DNA of 11,073 nucleotides from JBFJVZ01 sp041623895 (GTDB lineage: Bacteria > Planctomycetota > Planctomycetia > Pirellulales > Pirellulaceae): contig JBFJVZ010000268.1 in NCBI GenBank assembly GCA_041623895.1, positions 1-11,073 on the forward strand, written 5' to 3'. Positions 1 to 5,897 of the stretch are shown here, piece after piece. How positions within the stretch are numbered: the stretch's first letter is position 1; the number at the start of each line of letters is the position of its first letter. A program made the position numbers and the translations under genes. The notes below the pieces were generated by a model that was given only the letters and a program-made list of their open reading frames with translations, was not told where the DNA came from and searched no databases.

Positions 1-15
1 TGTTCCCTTAAGCGT

Positions 16-34
16 TCGTTTGCGGAGCAAACGA
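16..34. repeat. GGA-loop hairpin 1
   Basis: A perfect 8-bp inverted repeat (16-23 against 27-34) closes on a three-base GGA loop, giving a GCGGAGC core. It lies beyond the stop of the pterin-synthase gene and shares its core with the hairpin at 102-120. No T-run follows on either strand, so a classical intrinsic terminator is not supported. It may be a dispersed intergenic palindrome or a transcript-end stabiliser; that is inference. Confidence 0.6.
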
Positions 35-47
35 CGACGTACTTTCG

Positions 48-85
48 CAGCCGGCGAATGAATTCACAGCCGCTACGCGAATGAA
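48..85. repeat. short composite direct repeat
   Basis: Two units are repeated in the same order: CAGCCG at 48-53 and 67-72, and GCGAATGAA at 54-62 and 77-85. The two parts are adjacent in the first copy and separated by four bases in the second. The repeat lies between the two GGA-loop hairpins, so the first 130 bases form one structured non-coding patch. Function is unknown. Confidence 0.5.
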
Positions 86-101
86 CGCTCTGTTTTCCCG
101 T

Positions 102-120
102 TCCGACGCGGAGCGTCGGA
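102..120. repeat. GGA-loop hairpin 2
   Basis: A perfect 8-bp inverted repeat (102-109 against 113-120) surrounds a GGA loop, with the same GCGGAGC core as the hairpin at 16-34 but different outer stem bases. The changed stem with conserved pairing suggests selection on structure. It lies 55 bases past the stop codon of the minus-strand pterin-synthase gene, where a transcript end would be expected, but no U-run follows. Confidence 0.6.
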
Positions 121-174
121 GGACAATAAACCCACAGCCTCCGCCAAGGTCGGTCCGGCAAGTTACTGGGGGGA

Positions 175-672
175 TCACGATGGCCAAGGTAAACGGCAGA
201 TGCCCCACTGGCCGTTATTCTCGTCGACGGCAACTTCGATCCAGGTGAGCGCACTGCCGAATTTTTCCTTGGTTCGCTCGATCACCCGCTCGGCAATCAC
301 TCGGGCCATCTCTTCGGCGGTTGTGTTGACCACCGGCAAGATCACGCAGTCCTCATTCGGAAACACCCACCGGCGGTCGCGGAAAGTTGCTGTCGTCTCA
401 CGGTCGTCACTGGTAACTTTGATCTCTGCGTGATCGCGCGGCAAAACAACATGATGATCCAGTTGCTGTGTCTCCGCGAGCACGGCGTCTCGCAGTGCGA
501 TGAAGTCGACAACGTAACGATTTTCATCCAAAGGCCCTTCCACACTGGCGCGGACGCCGTAGTTGTGTCCATGAATCCGTTCACAAATATCACTGGCAAA
601 GGTAATGAAATGGGCGGCCGAAAAAACAAATTGCTCTTTGCTCACATCGACGCGATAGGTGGCTTGGTTCAT
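175..672 (-). CDS. 6-pyruvoyl-tetrahydropterin / 6-carboxytetrahydropterin synthase family protein
   Basis: A 165-residue member of the PTPS/QueD family, Zn-dependent enzymes that act on 7,8-dihydroneopterin triphosphate. The three zinc ligands are visible: H21 in FSAAH, and H34 and H36 in HGH. The catalytic Cys is C30 in a C-x3-HGH arrangement as in QueD. The family LDHH motif is at 71-74, a T-A-E motif at 118-120, and the conserved late Glu at 151. Compared with E. coli QueD there are roughly 30 extra residues between LDHH and T-A-E (about 79-115). The gene starts 14 bp after the stop of the CitG-like gene, with no clear Shine-Dalgarno, so it is probably co-transcribed and perhaps translationally coupled. 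Candidate roles are queuosine (QueD), biopterin, folate or methanopterin synthesis. The CitG-like neighbour leads me to favour a pterin cofactor other than queuosine, but this is inference. Confidence 0.9.
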   Translation of the reverse strand: MNQATYRVDVSKEQFVFSAAHFITFASDICERIHGHNYGVRASVEGPLDENRYVVDFIALRDAVLAETQQLDHHVVLPRDHAEIKVTSDDRETTATFRDRRWVFPNEDCVILPVVNTTAEEMARVIAERVIERTKEKFGSALTWIEVAVDENNGQWGICRLPWPS

Positions 673-686
673 CGATTCTGTAAGGG

Positions 687-1535
687 CTACTGGGTTCGCA
701 AAAGGATGTACAACGCCGCAGCAATCAAGTCCGCCGTTGTTCCAGGATTCAGTTGATGATTGTCGCCGCGAAGACTTTCATCGAATTCTAAACAGCTGCC
801 GAGATCGCTGACATTGACTCTTGCGGCAGCCTGACGGACTTCCTCGGCAACGGTATCGCCACATTTTCTCGCGATCAGCGAATCCGGCGTCTGAGCCAAC
901 AGCAGGATGTGGGCGGCGGCAATGCCGCGGAATAGATCCCGAAATTGGATAATCGAATCGTACACCACCGGCAAGACATTGTTTAACAGATCTCGAAATC
1001 CGTCGGCATATTGCCGTGCGATTCGGTCACGTCCTTGGGCCAGCCGCATGGCGGCGACAATATCATCGTGAGCTTGTGAGTCTTGGACGTCCATTTCGGG
1101 AACCTTGCCAAGTCCGCCGGCCGACGACGCTGCGATCGCTTGAAAGATCAATCGGCTGTCGTCTGCACTGAGCACCAACTGCTGGTGAATCTCCGCAAGC
1201 CAGTCGTTCGGTGAATGACACGGTCGCGATCGGTCGGCTGCGACCAGCGGCCCCAATAGCAGCAACATTCCAAGATTGACGTTCGTACCCGTTACGGACT
1301 TCGTTTCCAGTGCGGCGCCGTGGATACTCTGAGCAAAGGAATGCCTTGGATCTCCGAGCCGTTTCGCAGCAATCTCTGCGGCTTGAATGAAGTCGCCGTA
1401 ACAAAGATCTTCAAAATCACGGCCTGGATAAACGTTGCCCGCTTTCGGCGCAGTCGCCTCCAGCACGCACGCCCACCGCACACCGTCCGACACAGAACCA
1501 GCCAGCCCGCGGAGATGCAGCAAAGATTCAGACAT
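687..1535 (-). CDS. triphosphoribosyl-dephospho-CoA synthase-like protein (CitG/MdcB family)
   Basis: A 282-residue protein when started at the ATG at 1535. A longer reading to 1622 is possible but would overlap the upstream gene by 95 bp, and its extra residues do not look like the family. Family hallmarks are EATAPKAGNV at 26-35, a TNVNLGMLLLLGPL stretch at about 83-96, an AGGLG segment in the middle, and NPGTTADLI near the C-terminus. In citrate and malonate decarboxylase systems the family makes the triphosphoribosyl-dephospho-CoA prosthetic-group precursor from ATP and dephospho-CoA. No citrate or malonate lyase gene is visible here. The TNxNLG subgroup is, as I recall, found in methanogens and in bacteria using tetrahydromethanopterin, where its reaction is uncertain. 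The ATG overlaps the upstream stop by 8 bp (ATGTCTGA), arguing for translational coupling with the OleB-like gene. The next gene, 14 bp on, is a pterin-synthase homologue. Confidence 0.82.
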   Translation of the reverse strand: MSESLLHLRGLAGSVSDGVRWACVLEATAPKAGNVYPGRDFEDLCYGDFIQAAEIAAKRLGDPRHSFAQSIHGAALETKSVTGTNVNLGMLLLLGPLVAADRSRPCHSPNDWLAEIHQQLVLSADDSRLIFQAIAASSAGGLGKVPEMDVQDSQAHDDIVAAMRLAQGRDRIARQYADGFRDLLNNVLPVVYDSIIQFRDLFRGIAAAHILLLAQTPDSLIARKCGDTVAEEVRQAAARVNVSDLGSCLEFDESLRGDNHQLNPGTTADLIAAALYILLRTQ

Positions 1536-2415
1536 CGGCTTGATGGGCGGAAAGAAATTCTGAGATCGCATCAATGGTCTCACCAGGAGCGTCTTCAATG
1601 ACATAGTGTCCGGCGTCTTCAACCGCGACCGTATTCGCGTTTGGCCAGACCTGTTGAAAACGTCGTAAACATTCGGGACGAAAACACCAATCTTTCATGC
1701 CCCAGACCAGCAAGGCAGGAAGATCCGACAGCGACGTTAATTCGGACTCGAGCTGTGCCAGTGCCGCATAGGTGGGATGGCTTTTTGACATCGGAATGTC
1801 GCGTACGAAAGAATCGATTCCCACGCGGTTCGTCCAACTGTCGTACGGCGCCAACAAACCTCGCGCGACTTTCTTGTCCATTCGCTGGCGTGACATCGCC
1901 ATCGTGATTGCCAGGCGAGCGAACAAGTTCAAACCTCGGACGCCAATGGTCCCCAGGACCGGAATTCGACATGCGGCAATCCGCCAGGGAACGTAGGGCG
2001 GAGGAAAAGCACCCGTGTTTAGCAGGACAATGCGTTGGAAGCGGTCTTTTCGCATCAGCAGCGAGGCCAATCCGATCGCGCCGCCCCAATCGTGGGCGAT
2101 TAAGGTGACACGCTGCAGATCGAGTGCGTCGATCAAGCCAACCAGGTTGTCACGGTGAGCATCCAGCGTGTAGGCGAACTCTTTTCGACTCGGTTTGTCG
2201 CTTCTGCCACAGCCCAGATGATCGACCGCGATGATCCGATGAGATCCGCGAAAATGATCGATGATGCTTCGATAGTAGAAGCTCCATGTCGGATTGCCGT
2301 GGACACACAGGAGTGTTTGCCAGCCTGATCCTTCGTCCAAGTACCGCAGGGCATGGCCGCCGACGATGAATTCTGCGGATTTGTAGGGAAAGATTTTTGA
2401 GTCGATTGGTTGCAT
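1528..2415 (-). CDS. oleB: OleB-like alpha/beta hydrolase (haloalkane-dehalogenase fold, beta-lactone decarboxylase)
   Basis: A 295-residue alpha/beta hydrolase with the oxyanion motif HGNPTW at 39-44, DHLGCGRSDKP at 65-75, and the nucleophile elbow HDWGG at 108-112. The nucleophile is therefore Asp109, as in haloalkane dehalogenases, rather than Ser. The catalytic acid is probably D242 in WGMKDW and the base H270 in DAGHYV. Segments such as LLNTGAF, VRGLN, APYDSW-NR and VRDIP match what I recall of OleB, which decarboxylates cis-beta-lactones to long-chain olefins. The ATG at 2415 is preferred. An upstream ATG at 2538 would add 41 low-quality residues and would start inside a large hairpin, although no good Shine-Dalgarno precedes 2415. 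It follows an SDR gene that could act as OleD, but no OleA thiolase or OleC ligase is present. Haloalkane dehalogenase or epoxide hydrolase activity remains possible. Confidence 0.8.
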   Translation of the reverse strand: MQPIDSKIFPYKSAEFIVGGHALRYLDEGSGWQTLLCVHGNPTWSFYYRSIIDHFRGSHRIIAVDHLGCGRSDKPSRKEFAYTLDAHRDNLVGLIDALDLQRVTLIAHDWGGAIGLASLLMRKDRFQRIVLLNTGAFPPPYVPWRIAACRIPVLGTIGVRGLNLFARLAITMAMSRQRMDKKVARGLLAPYDSWTNRVGIDSFVRDIPMSKSHPTYAALAQLESELTSLSDLPALLVWGMKDWCFRPECLRRFQQVWPNANTVAVEDAGHYVIEDAPGETIDAISEFLSAHQADV

Positions 2416-2487
2416 GCAAAGAGTTTGGCGGAGAAACCACTTCCGCGAAAGGTAGTGCGAACCCCATGACCGGGCTTTCAAAATGAG

Positions 2488-2551
2488 TGAGCCGCGACAG
2501 GTGAGTGGCCGGGCCTCATGCGCTGCCCGGTACCTCACGGCCCGCGGCTCA
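2488..2551. repeat. large REP-like imperfect palindrome between SDR and oleB
   Basis: A 64-base hairpin with symmetric arms: 9 bp (2488-2496 with 2543-2551), then a symmetric 4-base mismatch, 5 bp (2501-2505 with 2534-2538), a 3-base mismatch, and 6 bp (2509-2514 with 2525-2530), around a ten-base loop. It begins about 19 bases beyond the SDR stop and ends 72 bases before the oleB start. The form resembles repetitive extragenic palindromes. It may attenuate transcription or protect the upstream mRNA segment. No T-run follows, so a strong terminator is unlikely. Confidence 0.7.
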
Positions 2552-2569
2552 TATTTGCGGGCGCAGATC

Positions 2570-3589
2570 CTAGAGCCAGCCAGCTTCCCGATACCAGTTT
2601 GCCGTCTCGTTTAGCCGCTGCTGAAGTGGTGCACTTGGTCGATATCCCAATTGGTCGATCGCGGCCTGGCAGGAACACGCCCATGAACCCGCGGTGATTT
2701 CACGGGCCTTATCTAACTTCAAAAATAGAGGTCGCTTGGTGATACGGGACATCGCTTCTCCGCCAATCGCGATGGCCCAGACACTGGCCTTGGGAATGGG
2801 CAGATTCAAACTGAAGCGTCGTCCAACGGCTTTACGTAGCATCGTCCCGAGTTTGGCATAGGTTGGATGTTCGTTGCAGGAACCGAAGTAGCAACCTTGC
2901 GCTCGGCTGGATTCGTCGTCGTCGCGTGTGATGCGTCGACCGGCCTGGGCGGCTCGCAGCATCAAATCACAAAGGTCGTTAACATGCACCAGCGAATACC
3001 GAGTCGGCCGATACCCGGGAACGAGGTGTAAACGAGGTCCGCTTACGGAGCGAAACATAGCGAGCCCGACTGCGTCTGCGGGTCCCAACACGATTGCAGG
3101 TCGCACGATTGAGATGGGAAGCTCGTCGGCCCACCGTCGCGCCGCACGCTCGCCGGCTAGTTTGCTGCGGCCGTACTGAGAAACCGGCTGGGGCGGATCG
3201 CTTTCGGTGCGGAGGTGGTTGCGCTCGGAAGGCCCTGCGGCGGCAAGCGAGGAGGTCAACACAACCGTTGGAGGCGATTCCGTACTGGCACACGACCGCA
3301 ACAACGCATGCGTTCCTCGCGCATTTACATTGTATAGCGTTCTCGGAGATATCGCCTTGACTGCACCGGCGACGTGAAAGACGTAGGAAGCGTCGCGGAT
3401 GGAGCGACGGATCGCATCGAAATCTTCAAAGCCGTTGTATCGAATCACTTCGACATCCAGGCCCTCGATTTGGTCAATTTTGGACTGCTCCCGGACCAGG
3501 CAGCCAACCTCAAATCCCCTGGCAAGCCCCATCCGCACCAGATTGGAGCCGACAAAACCGTTAGCGCCAGTTACCAGAATTCTTGTCAT
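2570..3589 (-). CDS. NAD(P)-dependent epimerase/dehydratase-family oxidoreductase (extended SDR, possible OleD role)
   Basis: A 339-residue extended short-chain dehydrogenase. The N-terminal Rossmann motif TGANGFVG is at 7-14, a conserved FHVAGAVKA segment is at 71-79, the TSS catalytic Ser region is at 112-114, and the YxxxK pair is Y139/K143. RPAIVLGP at 163-170 and YSLVHVNDL at 198-206 are typical of the dihydroflavonol-reductase/3-beta-hydroxysteroid-dehydrogenase branch. The length is normal for the family. It probably reduces a ketone on a small or lipid substrate with NAD(P)H. The neighbouring OleB-like gene suggests it could serve as OleD (2-alkyl-3-oxoalkanoate reductase), but its sequence does not closely resemble the OleD proteins I remember, so this is a weak inference. 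It is the first gene of a four-gene minus-strand run and is divergent from the esterase gene. The Shine-Dalgarno is weak. Confidence 0.85.
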   Translation of the reverse strand: MTRILVTGANGFVGSNLVRMGLARGFEVGCLVREQSKIDQIEGLDVEVIRYNGFEDFDAIRRSIRDASYVFHVAGAVKAISPRTLYNVNARGTHALLRSCASTESPPTVVLTSSLAAAGPSERNHLRTESDPPQPVSQYGRSKLAGERAARRWADELPISIVRPAIVLGPADAVGLAMFRSVSGPRLHLVPGYRPTRYSLVHVNDLCDLMLRAAQAGRRITRDDDESSRAQGCYFGSCNEHPTYAKLGTMLRKAVGRRFSLNLPIPKASVWAIAIGGEAMSRITKRPLFLKLDKAREITAGSWACSCQAAIDQLGYRPSAPLQQRLNETANWYREAGWL

Positions 3590-3648
3590 CGCACCGTAAG
3601 GTCGTGCTCAAGCATTTGAAGTGTTCCCACGTCGCAACGCTAACTCAC

Positions 3649-3654
3649 TAGAAT
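3649..3654 (+). promoter_or_regulatory. candidate -10 box upstream of the esterase gene
   Basis: TAGAAT matches five of six bases of a sigma-70 -10 element and lies 44 bases before the GTG start, in the 109-bp divergent intergenic region. The best -35 candidate is TTCCCA at 3624-3629 (four of six), but the 19-base spacer is long. Planctomycete promoters are poorly characterised, so this is tentative. Confidence 0.25.
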
Positions 3655-3686
3655 TGTCGCTGCTGGTTTGAAAATCTACAGTCCCC

Positions 3687-3692
3687 GAGAGG
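3687..3692 (+). promoter_or_regulatory. ribosome binding site deciding a GTG start
   Basis: GAGAGG lies six bases before the GTG at 3699. It is one of the few good Shine-Dalgarno sites in the window and supports the GTG start, which also places a well-formed signal peptide at the very N-terminus. Confidence 0.7.
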
Positions 3693-3698
3693 TGTAGC

Positions 3699-5873
3699 GT
3701 GAAGAATCGACTTAGCTGGCTGTTGATTATTTGGCTTGTAGGGCCCGCAACGCTGGTTGACGCAAAACCGCCACGCGTGTTGGCCGACGGCAAGGTTCCC
3801 CAGGATGCCCGCTTGGGCGAACTGAAAACGCTGAATGGGCATTTCCCGTTTGTCGTGCCCGATAACGTGGCCGACTGGCATGTTCGGGCAGAGCAATTGA
3901 GGCGCCGAGTTCTGGTGGCAACGGGGCTCTGGCCGCTGCCGGAGAAGACTCCGCTGGACGCTGTCATCCATGGCAAAGTGTCGCGGCCAGGATTCACGGT
4001 GGAAAGAGTTTATTTTCAAAGCTTGCCTGGACATTTTGTGACCGGTCTTTTGTTCCGGCCCGACAAGTCATCGGATTCGCCACGCCCCGGCGTGCTTTCA
4101 CCTCACGGCCATGGCGGTCGCATGCAGCGTCACTCCGACGCCGAGATCAAGCGTCAACTCGCCAATGGCGGGGAGCATTTTGAAGGCTCCGGGCGAATGC
4201 CAAAACTGGCGCGCTGTGCACAACTTGCCCGCATGGGATGCGTGACATTCATTTTCGACATGCTCGGTTACGCTGACTCGATCCAAATCTCTCGTGAAGT
4301 TGCGCATCGTCACAAAGATCCGCGTGCGGAGGAAAATCAAAGCGATGATGGCTGGGTCTTTTACAGCATCGATGCCGACTTGCGACTGCAATCGATCATG
4401 GGACTGCAAACTTGGAATGCAATTCGCGCGCTGGACTTTCTGGCCTCGTTGCCCGATGTCGATCCGCAACGGCTCGCGGTGACCGGCGGTAGTGGCGGCG
4501 GCACGCAGTCGATCCTGCTGGGCGCGATCGACGATCGTATCAAAGTCTCTTTTCCAAATGGAATGGTTTCCACTTCGATGCAGGGCGGCTGTTATTGCGA
4601 GAACTGTAATTATCTGCGCGTGGGCACGGGCAATGTTGAACTGGCCGCGCTTTTCGCCCCCAGGCCGCAAGCAATGACTGCCGCCGACGACTGGACGCGC
4701 GACATGATGAAGGATGGGTATCCAGAACTGCGCTGGTTGTATGCCATGCTGGGTAATGAAGAAGACGTCTATTGTCGCCCGATGTTGCACTTTAAACACA
4801 ACTACAACTACGTCACTCGGGCCACGATGTACCAGTGGATGAACCGGCATTTGGATCTGGGCCTGGACGATCCGGTTGTCGAACAAGACTTTGAGCCGCT
4901 GACCGAGGAAGAATCCAAAGTCTGGAACGACGAACACCCCGCGCCCACGGATGTGGGGCCAGCACACGAACGCAAAATCTGCCAATGGTTTGCTGAGCAG
5001 ACGAGAAAGCGATTTCAAACAAACGTCTTCGAATCGAACGAGAAACACGATCAATTCTTTGAACTCGCCAGCGCCTGGCTGGTGCTGTTTGACATCGCGA
5101 TGCCAAAACCAGACGACATTCAGTTGGAAGACACCGCTGAGGTTCAAATGGACGATCTTGTTATCCGCAAAGGTCTGCTGCGTGATTCGTCACGAAAGAC
5201 AGAATTGCCCCTGTTGTCGGTCAGTTCGACAGCTCCCGGAGAGATCAAGAAAATCATCGTTTGGACCGACGGCGGCGGCAAGAAAACCGCTTTCGATGCC
5301 AGCGGAAATCCAACGGCAACACTGCGGGCGCTGGTCACCAGGAACACCAAGGTGCTCTTGCCTGATTTGCTGGGCCAGGGCGAATTCAATGACTCAGACC
5401 AGCCTGTGACCGAGCAACGGCTGATTAATGACGCGCGTTCCTACTCCGCGTTCACGTTCGGTTATAACCCCACGCTCACCGCCGAACGTGTGGGCGATTT
5501 ACTGTCGGTGATCGCACTGGCAAACAAGACTGCTGACGTGAATGTGCATGTCCTGGTGACCGGCGGCGCGGCGCCGTGGGGTGTCGCTGCCATCGCCATG
5601 TCGAGTGACAAGGTCTATCGTTCCCTGGTCGATACGCAAGGTTTTCGCTTTGCATCGGTCAAATCTTACTCCGATGCCAATTTTGTTCCCGGAGCGGTCA
5701 AGTATGGTGACCTGCCGATGTTGCTGGGGTCGATTAATCGGCTGCGAGTTGCCGGCGAAGGCGATCAGCTGCCGGCATTGACTCAAAAGGTCAACGCCGT
5801 GTTCATCATCAAGGCAGAAACCACAACAAAAGATGTAACGGACCCTGAGAACATCAAGTGGATACTGAAGTGA
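3699..5873 (+). CDS. secreted acetyl-xylan-esterase-type alpha/beta hydrolase with a second degenerate hydrolase half
   Basis: A 724-residue exported protein with a GTG start and a signal peptide of about 22 residues (charged start, hydrophobic WLLIIWLVG core, cleavage after VDA). The N-terminal half (about 50-390) is a catalytic alpha/beta hydrolase: HGHGG oxyanion-type loop, nucleophile elbow GGSGGG with Ser265, likely acid in the ADD segment (D330/D331), and likely base H367 in HFKHN. A C-x-C-x2-C cluster (C298, C300, C303) follows the elbow. The C-terminal half (about 440-724) resembles a second hydrolase fold, but the elbow position reads VTGGAAPWG (620-628) without a nucleophile Ser, so it is probably structural. 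Such double proteins are common in planctomycetes and are annotated as acetyl xylan esterases. A role in removing acetyl or other ester groups from polysaccharides outside the cytoplasm is inferred. The gene stands alone, divergent from the SDR and convergent with the next gene, with 24 bp between stops and no clear terminator. Confidence 0.88.
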   Translation: MKNRLSWLLIIWLVGPATLVDAKPPRVLADGKVPQDARLGELKTLNGHFPFVVPDNVADWHVRAEQLRRRVLVATGLWPLPEKTPLDAVIHGKVSRPGFTVERVYFQSLPGHFVTGLLFRPDKSSDSPRPGVLSPHGHGGRMQRHSDAEIKRQLANGGEHFEGSGRMPKLARCAQLARMGCVTFIFDMLGYADSIQISREVAHRHKDPRAEENQSDDGWVFYSIDADLRLQSIMGLQTWNAIRALDFLASLPDVDPQRLAVTGGSGGGTQSILLGAIDDRIKVSFPNGMVSTSMQGGCYCENCNYLRVGTGNVELAALFAPRPQAMTAADDWTRDMMKDGYPELRWLYAMLGNEEDVYCRPMLHFKHNYNYVTRATMYQWMNRHLDLGLDDPVVEQDFEPLTEEESKVWNDEHPAPTDVGPAHERKICQWFAEQTRKRFQTNVFESNEKHDQFFELASAWLVLFDIAMPKPDDIQLEDTAEVQMDDLVIRKGLLRDSSRKTELPLLSVSSTAPGEIKKIIVWTDGGGKKTAFDASGNPTATLRALVTRNTKVLLPDLLGQGEFNDSDQPVTEQRLINDARSYSAFTFGYNPTLTAERVGDLLSVIALANKTADVNVHVLVTGGAAPWGVAAIAMSSDKVYRSLVDTQGFRFASVKSYSDANFVPGAVKYGDLPMLLGSINRLRVAGEGDQLPALTQKVNAVFIIKAETTTKDVTDPENIKWILK

Positions 5874-5897
5874 TTTTATAGATCGTGTCTACATTTC

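Noticed and set aside
8..208. A 66-codon minus-strand frame at the left edge
   Set aside because: It runs through two hairpins and direct repeats and overlaps the end of the pterin-synthase gene. The translation shows no family features.
1536..1622. Upstream extension of the CitG-like gene by 29 residues
   Set aside because: It would overlap the OleB-like gene by 95 bp. The 1535 start gives an 8-bp overlap and a normal family length.
2416..2538. Upstream extension of the OleB-like gene by 41 residues
   Set aside because: The extra residues are Arg/Trp-rich, unlike the family, and the upstream ATG lies inside the 2488-2551 hairpin. The start at 2415 gives the normal family length.
4098..5147. 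A 349-codon open frame antisense to the esterase
   Set aside because: It lies wholly inside the esterase coding region on the other strand, its translation has no recognisable motif or signal, and the sense frame has clear hydrolase motifs. Long antisense frames are expected in GC-rich genes.
5874..5897. Bidirectional terminator between the convergent esterase and SHD1 genes
   Set aside because: The 24-base gap is AT-rich but has no inverted repeat that could form a stable stem.
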